From Candidatus Omnitrophota bacterium (GTDB lineage: Bacteria > Omnitrophota > Gorgyraeia > Tantalellales > Tantalellaceae), in assembly GCA_014728075.1 (NCBI GenBank), contig WJMG01000043.1, positions 1-32,094 of the forward strand: DNA of 32,094 nt. Direction: 5' to 3'. Shown here piece after piece: positions 8,701-16,728 of the stretch. Within the stretch, counting starts at the first letter, position 1. Each line of letters begins with the position of its first letter. The position numbers were made by a program, and so were the translations under genes. The notes under the pieces were generated by a model. That model was not told the DNA's origin. It ran no database searches and saw only the letters and a program-made list of their open reading frames with translations.

Positions 8701-11410
8701 GGGGAAAGATATCGTCAGGAACTTTTCTCCGGAAAACCCGGATATAACCGAGGTCAGTTTCGACGCTTCGGGTAATGTGGAGGCGGTAAAAGGCGCCGAA
8801 CTGACCCCGGATATCGAAGAGGAAATGCGGGAGATAAGGAACAAACTCTCCGCGTATTTCAACAGGGACAGGGGTTTCGGCGAAATAGTTTCCGTAAATT
8901 TCCTCGACGGCGTCAGGATGACCTTCCTCACGGCCGAGGGCAAGGAGGAGATATACCACATAAGGCCTTCCGGGAACGCGCCGGAATTCAGGAATTACAC
9001 CGCCGCTGAGACCGAGGAAAGGGCAAAGGAAATGGCAGGGCTGCGCTTTCAGATCGTGCCTCAGATAGTCAGGGACATGAAAAGTCCCGGAGCCCAGGCG
9101 GTCAGGAGGAACATGCCCCGGTCCGATACTCCTCTCGGCAAGGTCGTACAGGCCATACTCGCCGCCAAGCCCGTATTCCTTAAGCCGTACCTGCACTTAA
9201 AGGTGTGGGGCGTGAACGGTGTGGGCGAGTACTGTTACGGTATAGAGAAAGGTGACGACAGCTCGACCGCTTCAGCCGAAGGCGAGGAAGCGTCGCTGGA
9301 AGAGCTTGTCGATCTTGTTCCCGAAGAACTGCTGGGGAAAGGGGTCGTCGAGAACTTCGGGGCGTCCATACCTCTGGTAAAGATACTTACGCCTAAGAGC
9401 AGGCTTTCGGTGCAGTTCCACGATTCCAAGAACGAGCTCTGGATCATCACCGGCATAGACGAGGAAACGGCCTGGGAAACACCTTCGGTGATCATAGGTT
9501 TCAGCGAAGAGTCAGTTGAGCGTTACGGGGACGAGGTTACCGAAGCGTACCGGGAAGCTCTTGAAAGGTACGGCGACAGGCTTAATTCACTGGCCGGTAT
9601 GATGGTGACCGGGGGTTATAAAGGTCTTCTTGACGAGCAGAAGGATATAGTGAAGGCCGCCGAGTGGGCTGTCGAAAGGAACGGAGAGAACTTTATCCAT
9701 AACGCGCTCGAACGGCTTAACGAAGCCAGGGAAGATCTGGAATGGTTCTATAACTACAGGGAGGTGAAAGTCGGGGATGTGGTCTCGATACCCGCCGGTA
9801 CGCTGCACGCCGCCGGTCCGGGGCTTGAGATACTCGAACCCCAGATACCCGGGCCTACACAGTCGCTGGAAGACGGTTCTACATGGCCCGTAAGGTACGC
9901 TTTCCCTAAATACACCGCAAGAAGCCCCGAGGCTACAAAGACGCTTGATGTGGGAAGGGCCGCAGAGATGATACCGGATGTGGCTTTACCCGATACTCCC
10001 GAGGTGGTGATGGAAGAGGAAGGCCTCATGATGGAGAGGATGCCCGGGGGCTTCGCCGATAAAGGGCTTGAGGTCCGCAGGATAAGCCTTGAAAAGGGTA
10101 AAGAGCTTTCGATAAGCGAGATAGAGAGTTTTCACAGCCTCGTTACGGTAGAGGGGCGGGCCAGGGCGATCATTGGCGGAGTAAGCTACGATATACCCGC
10201 TGCCACTCCCGACGGAGAGATGATGGTGATACCTTCTACGGTAGATACGCTTACCATCGTGGCGGATGAGGACGCTCAGATAATAGATACTTTCAGCCCG
10301 GTCCCCGCGCTGAGGAGGCTGGAAGAACCGATCAGGAGCAAGGAGAACGGTATCGCCGGCACGGCCAGCGAGGAAAGGCTGGTGTTCGCGGATTTCGGCA
10401 CCACGGTCTCGTCCCTGGATGAACTTTACATAATAGACGAGATGGCAGTGCCCGAGGTTATATCTCCCAGGGAACATGTGCTTACCGTGAAGGAAGGCAG
10501 CGTAGATCTCGTGAGGAGCTCGGACGGTAAAGTGATTGCGGAGCTGGAAGAGGGTGAAAGGTATGTGGTCCCCGAAGGGTTCGACGATTACATAATAGTC
10601 CGTACAGGGACAGTGAAGAACGCCGTGGTAAGAGTGGACTATCAAAAGACCGATATCGAGGAAATAGCTTATTCGGTCTACAACATGGTCAAAAAACACC
10701 TTAAGGAGATCAGGGCCGGCCAGATAGACCTTTTCCTGCCCCAGCAGATGTTCGCCGACAGCGGTGTGGGTTCCGCTTCCTGGATGGAGAAGTTCATACA
10801 GGAGTACATAAGCGAGACCATAAGGATAGAGACCTATAATCCGCACGGCGGTCTCAGCGAACTAGCCAAAAAGTCCATAAACAAGGGAGCCGTGGGAATA
10901 CTCGTCGCCCCGAAATCGAACATAGACGCGCTTAAGGACCTGGACGAGGATACGGACCTTTACGCGAAAGAGATAAAGGAATTCCTCTACGGCGAAAAAG
11001 GAACTTTGAGGACTCTGGCCATACCGGACATACATAAGGACAGCGAGATCGACAACAAAGGATGGTTCTTCAACCGGGAGGTCATAGGAACGGCCCTTAC
11101 GCTCGCAACGGTAAAGCCTGAACAGATAAGGGAGCTGACCGTGAACGAGCATATAGATAACGCCGCCGCCGATCTCAGGAAGATACTGGCCCAGCTTACC
11201 GGCAGGTCCGTTCCTCCGAGATACCTCTACTATCTCCTGTCGAGGAACGAGATTGAGGATCAGCTTGAAGCGCTTCCCGCGCAATTCCGGGACGATACCT
11301 TCGGCTGGCTGGCTTTCCTTGTGAACAACCTTCTTCTTAAAATGCCTATTAAGCCTTTTGATCCCAGCGATCAACTGGAACAGAGAAGAAAGGTCATGTG
11401 GTCGGTCTAA
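2741..11410 (+). CDS. Giant multidomain protein: signal-like N-terminus, ChaN/TIKI-like domain, HEELH region, sugar nucleotidyltransferase with beta-helix-like tail, phosphomannomutase, mannose-6-phosphate isomerase class I, C-terminal domain
   Basis: 2889-aa ORF; AAGGAGAAAGGCC precedes ATG. Motifs: hydrophobic MKMMSVLLIFTFMFYNTSFAVPEA; HIQDAHCNYEAQ..ISVEGAEG..LIAGGFHTRGIKKML; YHNGGKGERASPAT; KFGTSGLRAL, MVTGSHIPDDRNGVKF, STDGDSDRPLLADG; LSVQFHDSKNELW, SIPAGTLHAAGPGLEILEPQIPGPTQSLEDG. Confidence 0.88.
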   Translation: MTGIKRTGNPLMKMMSVLLIFTFMFYNTSFAVPEADIAPPEAADVSARPLLSEEVGVSIDAGTVKSRYDGESGKMVVHIQDAHCNYEAQSNINRILEQLTKECGINIISVEGAEGIVDTTWFKAFPDEEIRKEVATYFMKKGEITGAEFFSITSDFNGTIFGSETRDYYIKNLKAFTEVYPYKDMIEKYFQNTGNIANRLKSVIYTPGLREVDSKIREFDGKGLELSDYAAYLSKKTRDLRIDNRDYPNFGKLEKTLEYEDKIDFDIVDSERSEYIDLLSKTLSKKKMTELVGESIRFKKGHIKAVDFYTYLRELAKEHDIDMVHKFPNLFYYYIYTKLYEGIDNEKLFREIDLIETALKEKLFTSGTERKLDKYSSMLDMYVNLVNIELTNDDYDRLKAYQKEFTLSDVMSFLKSMVDKYGMNYAINGVPAQISSNMPRMIDFYEIAMKRDKALIDNTLNFLSNEDNDRCVLIAGGFHTRGIKKMLEAKGISYVVVTPKITKDVETPYIKVLTNQRTSLEDIITESAAMPGAKLSEEAPAAARAKFLGAQFRCQLVDMYLADDPELAEMAYLEDALSDREVAEDVMKGWVRENVDRWVSRMEKTVPEDLWKELSGDKWMSLSGAYLMLCEKAAENLGKPLDDRTKAVISGVFEDRFSPGSEHVKRGTQDSLTPEEVKAMDSAIKETLDAMEAAGIPRSRIEVPNEATGGVFVVLDDEIYAEAAGKYNAPGDVECHPGTRRSRLAFARGEIGYEDVEKRFYIRRSLFDKLSPGEKDTFAAHEELHIRIALGLVDPAEIAKFENEEAYVNHQIGADIRPIMASLGSVSHIEDLLREDVKYGSAAREHIESERGKIAALRATGDPSKTERAEALEDELEDYAKGVYTRRINLDRMQSVLTDKDYPGYDVIIVSSSTPEEVEAQQKALDKLFEGRSTDNAAMNNRVCVISALDDSEGGQIIGQFNTWRDAGKRFAAWAERNGLEETDLDSLVKSGDIKVAVYHNGGKGERASPATQALQNSRAKQKVVGKVKTAAKGEEVDIELMAGVVLSTAPLALSNDGSRIDTFWANQMAYGTLDFSELTRTNYHFDKFVIKVPEDPKKKDLFDYGTAVIGESGQIQKFLANKVLTRKNDETGLYEDNPDYAEEMRTLMEAPKGVFDFGSFSMGREMHYALMDYWTNVKNIFDVIDSSEDNKAGMSRDIDPALVQVIVPLANALSGKELPDLPDPETLRSMRSLERDEEGNIEMAAEKKAELMEAYGKLMSVIDDADAAAAIEKIYNNPEKQDFVLESIEFFILYNELFSDMDRVVGHIDMGENSHWFAYKRILDLSNEKFYMLSDIIGANQQIGPDGSVVMTDLSPDGLDAIRAEDARRMRGITNEEIAVFLVNGERIALTADQVKQGWRDEENDIEVRNSVIQGVTVLLPGSRVVNSVVNDSQGKIIAENSYIETTTAREIEAENSIVYYAVDPGTVRADKTLIADAFRPDIEDPRFGPGHTRMEAPIGYDPKGKEINDKTLFGTNVYTFKQVRDFSASRGEVNSEDLQKAARSDVFYDIVDRRSWVNLFKDLKFGTSGLRALVYNPGYGRDEEWLSDMDVYISTRGFIRFLRSRGDELVPGQDIAVGGDLRDSTPRIMYAVMQAVEDMGYKVDFVGRVPSPALAYYAMQKGIPSIMVTGSHIPDDRNGVKFTKKSGEVLKSDEKEILANVDKEREEEYSKTWAETKFNEEGLFKEPLDELPPVNDEAVELYVKRYAEVFTDRPLEGETVVLYKHSAVGKDIIQRIFEALGADVRVIAESESFVPVDTEKISDRTYDILAEAAKQEPFAIISTDGDSDRPLLADGRGKFLPGDKLGALVSMFLEPDFAAFPVSTNPAVAKSLSAEGVEIEQTKIGSPYVIAAMNEKLEQDPEAKVVAWEANGGFLTGSDWQINGNTLKALPTRDAALPLIAAMLLAKREGKTVAELIDDKLPPFATAAGVIDDNAKGTEDYTSAMGKDIVRNFSPENPDITEVSFDASGNVEAVKGAELTPDIEEEMREIRNKLSAYFNRDRGFGEIVSVNFLDGVRMTFLTAEGKEEIYHIRPSGNAPEFRNYTAAETEERAKEMAGLRFQIVPQIVRDMKSPGAQAVRRNMPRSDTPLGKVVQAILAAKPVFLKPYLHLKVWGVNGVGEYCYGIEKGDDSSTASAEGEEASLEELVDLVPEELLGKGVVENFGASIPLVKILTPKSRLSVQFHDSKNELWIITGIDEETAWETPSVIIGFSEESVERYGDEVTEAYREALERYGDRLNSLAGMMVTGGYKGLLDEQKDIVKAAEWAVERNGENFIHNALERLNEAREDLEWFYNYREVKVGDVVSIPAGTLHAAGPGLEILEPQIPGPTQSLEDGSTWPVRYAFPKYTARSPEATKTLDVGRAAEMIPDVALPDTPEVVMEEEGLMMERMPGGFADKGLEVRRISLEKGKELSISEIESFHSLVTVEGRARAIIGGVSYDIPAATPDGEMMVIPSTVDTLTIVADEDAQIIDTFSPVPALRRLEEPIRSKENGIAGTASEERLVFADFGTTVSSLDELYIIDEMAVPEVISPREHVLTVKEGSVDLVRSSDGKVIAELEEGERYVVPEGFDDYIIVRTGTVKNAVVRVDYQKTDIEEIAYSVYNMVKKHLKEIRAGQIDLFLPQQMFADSGVGSASWMEKFIQEYISETIRIETYNPHGGLSELAKKSINKGAVGILVAPKSNIDALKDLDEDTDLYAKEIKEFLYGEKGTLRTLAIPDIHKDSEIDNKGWFFNREVIGTALTLATVKPEQIRELTVNEHIDNAAADLRKILAQLTGRSVPPRYLYYLLSRNEIEDQLEALPAQFRDDTFGWLAFLVNNLLLKMPIKPFDPSDQLEQRRKVMWSV
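7432..9070 (+). other. Phosphomannomutase module inside the giant ORF
   Basis: DLKFGTSGLRAL, phosphoserine-loop equivalent VTGSHIPDDRNG, metal-binding DGDSDR, phosphate-binding RPSGNAPEFRNY; near collinear with the 13593..15287 protein. Confidence 0.88.
9165..10300 (+). other. Class I mannose-6-phosphate isomerase module inside the giant ORF
   Basis: KPVFLKPYLHLKVWGVNGVGEYCYGIE, LVKILTPKSRLSVQFHDSKNELW, PAGTLHAAGPGLEILEPQIPGPTQSLEDGSTWPVRYAFP; collinear with the 15363..16562 protein. Confidence 0.85.
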
Positions 11411-11451
11411 TACAGGGGGCGGAACGACGACAACAACGACTCAGATCAAAA

Positions 11452-11483
11452 GGGCGGGGTCTAGAAGACCCCGCCCTTTTTTT
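11452..11483 (+). terminator. Rho-independent terminator after giant ORF
   Basis: GGGCGGGGTC-TAGAA-GACCCCGCCC followed by a T run. Confidence 0.9.
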
Positions 11484-11625
11484 AGCGGTAAGCGCCGGGT
11501 CAGGCCTTGGCTCGGAGACCACAGGCCATAGGGGCTTTTTGAATGCTTTTCTCCATGTCCGGTTTCAGGCCCGGTTACAGTGAAGGACGCGCCGGATCTC
11601 CACCTTTGGCCTTTTAACCTAATCC

Positions 11626-11654
11626 TTGCGGTTATCCCCGAATTATCATATACT
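11626..11654 (+). promoter_or_regulatory. Candidate sigma70 promoter for the three-gene sugar-phosphate operon
   Basis: TTGCGG (11626-11631), 17-nt spacer, TATACT (11649-11654), about 60 bp upstream of the ATG at 11717. Confidence 0.4.
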
Positions 11655-11716
11655 AATCTGATAACGCGGCCTTTCTCGGATAAAGGTGATCGAACACGCT
11701 GACAGGTTTCTATATT

Positions 11717-13639
11717 ATGGAAAATAATATTATTAACAATGCGGAGCGTATGGCACGGGCCGCCTCCCTCGGTATCGGGGCGGACATAGTGATAGTGGTA
11801 AACTCTTCCGATACTCAGGCTTCTTTCTGGCAGGAAAGGCTTACCGGGGATGACGGGGTGCACGGTTCAGGGGTGGTGCTTAAGAAGGACGCCATCGTCC
11901 TTTCAGTTTCCGAGGCCCTGTGGGATGGAGAGGCGGGGAACGGTTTTGGGACCCTGAACGGGTTCGTAGAGGCGGCGATGAGAGCCGGAGAACTGGGCGT
12001 TCTTGATATGGAAGACGGCCTGGATATAGAGGATATATGCGGCGCGATGCTGTCTTTTTCCTCGGGAAAGACCGTTTTCATGTTCCATAACGCGGGCAAG
12101 GGCACCCGGGTATCTCCGCTTCCCGCCGCTGAAGCCAACTCCAAGCCCAACATCAGGCTTCCGGGAATGATAACCGTGACAGATACCGAAGGGACCCGTT
12201 CCGAGCCCATGACCATGCTGGAGGCCGTGCTAAGGGAGACGAGTGTTTACGCTCCTTCCCGAAAAGAAAGGCTCTGTGTGTTCTGGGGGGACCAGGTTAT
12301 CTTGAACGAGGAAAATATCGATAATGCCCCGGCGTTTCCCGTAGAGATATTCGGCGAGGTCGTGCCTCTTAACGAGGGAATCAGTTCTTACGGTGTCCTG
12401 CTCCCCCGGGAAGACGGGGGGATAGCCCAGAGAGAAAAACTTCCCCTTGATGAGGTCAGGAAGCTCCTGCCTCCCGGATCTGAAGAAGTCTGCAGGAGCA
12501 TAGGTTCTTTTACCGTCTCTTTCGGTTTTCTCGAAGCGCTTATAAGTATGCCGTATAACCTAGAGGCCCTTAAGCGCAGGAAGGGCCGGTCGGATACGGA
12601 CCCCGACTGGTGGCAGCCGCTTACTTCAGAGAGGCGGGAATACATCGGGGTTATGCGGGCTAAGGGGGTCCCGCCCGAAGAGGCCGGATCCGCCTGGGAC
12701 AGGATGAAAGAACTCAAAGAAGAATTCTTTACACGCGCCGCTCCGGAAACCACCGGAAAGCCTCTTGTGGGAGCCAGTAATGTAGGGAGGGATTCTTACT
12801 GGTGGGATTACGGACAGAACAGGTTTTATTTGAGGAATACCCGGCTGTTGACCTCCGACTCCCTTGAAGGAAGGGCCGCAAGGGTGTTTTTCGGTGTGGC
12901 CGAGGATAAATGGACGGTAGACTCCGAGACCGGTCCGGGATTCAGTTCGGAGGACTCAGTGATCATAGCTTCGGGCATAAAGAGGGGTAGTGTCAAGAAC
13001 TGTGTTATAATCGATTCCGAAATAGAAGAGGTCTACGCGGAAGATTCGGTGGTAATAGGGAGCCGTGTCATCGACCTCAAGGCTTATGGCTCTCTATGTT
13101 ACGGCGTCGCCGCCCGTGAAGTGAACCTGATGGGAGGAAAGGTGCTCGCGCATGTTTTCGTGCCTGGAGAGAGGCTTCCCGTGGAGATGAGGACGGACAT
13201 CGCCCGGGACGGGACAAAGGACTGGAAAGCCCGGGAAGGGAAGGGCGCGTTCGTTTACGACAATCTATATACCTATCCGGAAATAGCGCGGATGATGTCT
13301 AATGCTACAATAAAGGATGTCAGAAAAGCGAGGAACATTTTTGAGAACGGGATGCGGGAGAGAGCTTTTCCCGCTCCCTCCGCGAGAGTGAAGGAGCTCT
13401 CCTCCAGAAGGGGCGTTCCCGAAGAAGAAGCCAGGATGGCCGTTGCCCGGAGAATGCTCGCTTTCGGGGATGTAAGCTCGTTCACCGCTCGGGGGTATGC
13501 CGAAATTTTCGATATTCAGGGCCCCTGCGCCCTTTCACGGGCCGATCGGGAGCTGAAAAGATTAACAGGGGAAAATAACGGAAAGGAAGACCATGACGGA
13601 GAGCAGGCCTATGCTAAAGGACAGGAAGGAAATACTTAA
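11717..13639 (+). CDS. Sugar-phosphate nucleotidyltransferase-like protein with beta-helix-like C-terminal region
   Basis: 640 aa; FMFHNAGKGTRVSP resembles the G-x-G-x-R signature; hexapeptide-like DSVIIASGIKRGSVKNCVIIDSEIEEVYAEDSVVIGS. Same arrangement as the corresponding region of the giant ORF. Confidence 0.7.
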   Translation: MENNIINNAERMARAASLGIGADIVIVVNSSDTQASFWQERLTGDDGVHGSGVVLKKDAIVLSVSEALWDGEAGNGFGTLNGFVEAAMRAGELGVLDMEDGLDIEDICGAMLSFSSGKTVFMFHNAGKGTRVSPLPAAEANSKPNIRLPGMITVTDTEGTRSEPMTMLEAVLRETSVYAPSRKERLCVFWGDQVILNEENIDNAPAFPVEIFGEVVPLNEGISSYGVLLPREDGGIAQREKLPLDEVRKLLPPGSEEVCRSIGSFTVSFGFLEALISMPYNLEALKRRKGRSDTDPDWWQPLTSERREYIGVMRAKGVPPEEAGSAWDRMKELKEEFFTRAAPETTGKPLVGASNVGRDSYWWDYGQNRFYLRNTRLLTSDSLEGRAARVFFGVAEDKWTVDSETGPGFSSEDSVIIASGIKRGSVKNCVIIDSEIEEVYAEDSVVIGSRVIDLKAYGSLCYGVAAREVNLMGGKVLAHVFVPGERLPVEMRTDIARDGTKDWKAREGKGAFVYDNLYTYPEIARMMSNATIKDVRKARNIFENGMRERAFPAPSARVKELSSRRGVPEEEARMAVARRMLAFGDVSSFTARGYAEIFDIQGPCALSRADRELKRLTGENNGKEDHDGEQAYAKGQEGNT

Positions 13640-15287
13640 GGATATTGAACCCATCAGGTTCGGTACGAGCGGACTGAGGGACCTTGTCAGCGCGATGACG
13701 GACATGGAATGCTATATAAACGCCCGCGGGTTCATCCGTTTCCTTAAGGAGAGAGGAGAGATTTCCGCCGGTGAAAGAATAGCCGTAGGCGGTGACAGGC
13801 GTTCCAGCACGCCCCGGATAATAGCCGCGGTGGTGGAAGCGGTGAGAGCCGAAGCCTGCGGCGCGGTCTACACGGGGCTTGTACCGTCCCCTGTATTGGC
13901 GAATTATTCTCTCCGCTCCGGTATGCCCAGCATAATGGTGACCGGCAGCCATATCCCCGATGACAGGAACGGGATAAAGTTCACCAAAACGACGGGGGAG
14001 GTGCTGAAGTCCGACGAAGCGGATATATTGCGTAATGTTGCTTCCGCGAGGGAAGAGGAGTATTCAAAGAGCTGGGACGAAACGGCTTTCGGCGCTGACG
14101 GTATGTTCAGAGAGGGGAAAGAGCTTCCCGAGGCCTCGGACGAAGCCGAAAAGATGTATCTGAAAAGGTATCTGGATGTTTTCCCCCCGGATTGCCTCAA
14201 GGGCCGGAAAATAGTTCTGTACCAGCATTCGGCAGTGGGAAGGGACCTGGTCGCGGCCGTTTTTTCCGGGCTCGGGGCGGAGGTCGTTCCGGTGGGAAGA
14301 AGCGAAGAATTCGTTCCGGTGGATACCGAGAAAATATCCGCTTCAACCGCGGATATCCTTTCACGGTCCGCCCGGGAGCACTCTCCTTTCGCCATAATAT
14401 CAACCGACGGGGATTCGGACAGGCCGCTGCTTGCCGACGAGAACGGGCATTTCCTGCCCGGGGACAAGCTGGGAGCTCTCGTTTCGATGTACCTTGAACC
14501 CGATTTCGCGGCCATACCCGTCAGCGTGAACCCCGCCGTGGTAAAAGCCCTTGCCGCCGAAGGGATAGAGGTGCGTCAGACCAGGATAGGGTCTCCCTAT
14601 GTTATAGCCGCGATGAACGACAAACTGGCGGAAGATCCGGAAGCCGGGGTCGTGAGCTGGGAATCGAACGGCGGTTTTCTTACGGGAAGCGACTGGAACA
14701 TAGACGGTAAGCGGCTTCCCGCGCTTCCTACGCGTGACGCGGTGCTTCCCATGCTGGCGGTCATGCTTCTGGCGGCGCGCGAGGATAAAAAGATCTCGGA
14801 AGTGGCCTCCTCCAAACTGCCTCCGTTCTATACAGCGGCGGGGGTGGTCGATAATAAGGACGAGGGCGCCGAAAGTTATACCTCGGAAATGGGGCGCGAG
14901 ATAATACGCTCTTTTTCACCGGATAAGGCGCCGGTCAGGGAGGCGGAGTTCGATGTTTCGGGTCAGGCGGCCGTCCTTAAAGCTGAGTGCGGTGAACGGA
15001 CGCCGGAACTGGACAGGGAGCTCCTGGAAATAAGGTCCCGGCTAAAGAAGTATTTCAGCCCGGATAAAGGGTTCGGCGAAATAAAGTCGCTGAACTTCCT
15101 TGACGGCATAAGGATCACTTTCGTTACGGCTGAAGGCAGGGAAGAAGTATCCCACCTCAGGCCTTCCGGTAACGCCCCCGAGTTCAGGAATTACGCCGCG
15201 GCGGGATCGGAAGAAAGGGCTAAAGAGATAGCGGATAAGCGGTACGAGATAGTTCCGGAAATGGTCGCCGACATAGGCGCGGGATAA
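13593..15287 (+). CDS. Phosphomannomutase/phosphoglucomutase
   Basis: 564 aa; IRFGTSGLRDL, MVTGSHIPDDRNGIKF, STDGDSDRPLLADENG, RPSGNAPEFRNY; GGAAAGGAAG before ATG; overlaps the preceding CDS by 47 bp. Confidence 0.9.
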   Translation: MTESRPMLKDRKEILKDIEPIRFGTSGLRDLVSAMTDMECYINARGFIRFLKERGEISAGERIAVGGDRRSSTPRIIAAVVEAVRAEACGAVYTGLVPSPVLANYSLRSGMPSIMVTGSHIPDDRNGIKFTKTTGEVLKSDEADILRNVASAREEEYSKSWDETAFGADGMFREGKELPEASDEAEKMYLKRYLDVFPPDCLKGRKIVLYQHSAVGRDLVAAVFSGLGAEVVPVGRSEEFVPVDTEKISASTADILSRSAREHSPFAIISTDGDSDRPLLADENGHFLPGDKLGALVSMYLEPDFAAIPVSVNPAVVKALAAEGIEVRQTRIGSPYVIAAMNDKLAEDPEAGVVSWESNGGFLTGSDWNIDGKRLPALPTRDAVLPMLAVMLLAAREDKKISEVASSKLPPFYTAAGVVDNKDEGAESYTSEMGREIIRSFSPDKAPVREAEFDVSGQAAVLKAECGERTPELDRELLEIRSRLKKYFSPDKGFGEIKSLNFLDGIRITFVTAEGREEVSHLRPSGNAPEFRNYAAAGSEERAKEIADKRYEIVPEMVADIGAG

Positions 15288-15362
15288 AAGTCCCGCAGGG
15301 AAAAACAGGGAACGGACAGAGATCTATACTAAAGCATAAGCTTAAAGTGAAAGGGAGGAAAG

Positions 15363-16562
15363 GTGAACAGCGATACCGAAAGATCGAAAGCCGCAATGAA
15401 AATAGCTGACGCTGTCAGGCGGGGGGAACCCGTGTACCTTGAGCCGTACCGGGAGCCCAAGGTCTGGGGGGTGGAAGGCATCGGCGAATACTGGTACGGC
15501 GCCGAGGAGGGAGAAAAGAGTTCGATAGCTGTCTCCGGCGGCTGCAGGTCCCCTTTTTCGGAAGTTATGAAGATTTGCGCGCCGGAAGTTCTGGGGAAAA
15601 AGGTTGTACGGTCCTTCGGGGCGAGGCTCCCTCTGGTCAAGATACTCACACCGAAGAACAGGCTTTCCGTCCAGTTCCACGACGCGAAGAACGAGTTGTG
15701 GGTCGTAACCGGTGTGGACAGGGAAGTTGCCTGGGAGACCCCGGCGGTGATAATCGGTTTCAGTCCGGAAAAAGTGGAAGCGTTCGGTAGCGGTGTAACG
15801 GAGAAATACCGGGACGCGCTTGAGATCTACGGGGACAGGCTGGACGCTCTCGTGCAGACCATGATATCTTCCGGGCTCGAAAGAGAGATGGAGAGGGTAA
15901 AGAACGCGGCGGTGGCGGCCGAAAATCCTGACGCAAGCCCGGATGTGAAGAAGGCCCTTGAGGAATTCAGGCGTGCCGAGGAGGAGCTTGAGAGTTTCTA
16001 TAATTACAGGCCCGTAGGCGTCGGGGATGTCGTGGCCGTGCCTTCAGGCACACTTCACGCGGCGGGACCGGGCATAGAGATAGTCGAGCCGCAGATACCC
16101 GGCCCTACGCAGTCACTTGAGGACGGGGCCACTTATCCCGTGAGATACGCTTTTCCCGGATACGCCTCCAGATACCCCGGGGCCGGGAAAACCCTGGATG
16201 TGGAGAGGTGCGGGGAGATGAAGCCTGAAGTGGCGCCTGAGGACGCGCCCGAGGTCCTGAACGACACGGAAGATATAAAACTGGAAAGGCTGCCGGGCAA
16301 CTTTTCGGACAAGGGCCTTGAGGTCAACAGGATAACCCTGTCCCCCGGAGCCGCTTACTCCGTGAGCGGGAACGGCAGCTTTCACAGCCTTGTGGCAGTG
16401 GAGGGAAGCGCGGATATAGCGGTCGGGGAAAATAAGAGGGGAATACCGGAAGCTGTCCCGGGCGGTAGAATGCTTCTGGTACCCGCCTCGGCCGGGGATT
16501 ATGTGATATCGTCGGATAACGGGGCAAGGATCATAGATACTTTCAGCCCCGTGAAAGAGTGA
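15363..16562 (+). CDS. manA: Mannose-6-phosphate isomerase, class I
   Basis: 399 aa, GTG start with GGGAGGAAAG upstream; EPYREPKVWGVEGIGEYWYGAE, LSVQFHDAKNELWVVTG, PSGTLHAAGPGIEIVEPQIPGPTQSLEDG. Confidence 0.85.
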   Translation: MNSDTERSKAAMKIADAVRRGEPVYLEPYREPKVWGVEGIGEYWYGAEEGEKSSIAVSGGCRSPFSEVMKICAPEVLGKKVVRSFGARLPLVKILTPKNRLSVQFHDAKNELWVVTGVDREVAWETPAVIIGFSPEKVEAFGSGVTEKYRDALEIYGDRLDALVQTMISSGLEREMERVKNAAVAAENPDASPDVKKALEEFRRAEEELESFYNYRPVGVGDVVAVPSGTLHAAGPGIEIVEPQIPGPTQSLEDGATYPVRYAFPGYASRYPGAGKTLDVERCGEMKPEVAPEDAPEVLNDTEDIKLERLPGNFSDKGLEVNRITLSPGAAYSVSGNGSFHSLVAVEGSADIAVGENKRGIPEAVPGGRMLLVPASAGDYVISSDNGARIIDTFSPVKE

Positions 16563-16580
16563 TCCCGGGGCGGTTTTTTT
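16546..16580 (+). terminator. Terminator overlapping the 3' end of the manA-like CDS
   Basis: GCCCCG (16546-16551) pairs with CGGGGC (16566-16571), followed by GG and seven Ts. Confidence 0.6.
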
Positions 16581-16650
16581 CAGCCGGAAAAGATGGGATA
16601 AAGACCGGGGCAGGCTTTTGCAATACTTTTTACATGGGTATAAGATAAGT

Positions 16651-16679
16651 TTGACACCTTTGGTGAATTTTTGTAGAAT
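16651..16679 (+). promoter_or_regulatory. Sigma70-like promoter for ABC permease genes
   Basis: TTGACA (16651-16656), 17-nt spacer, TAGAAT (16674-16679). Confidence 0.7.
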
Positions 16680-16728
16680 ATGAGCTCAAATAAGCGCTGA
16701 GGAACAGCATATAAACCTAGAGGCGGGA

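Noticed and set aside
7814-9196. 460-aa antisense ORF
   Set aside because: Antisense to the conserved phosphomannomutase module; best explained by codon-bias shadowing.
9986-10846. 286-aa antisense ORF
   Set aside because: Overlaps the PMI/cupin region of the giant CDS; no motif or convincing start context.
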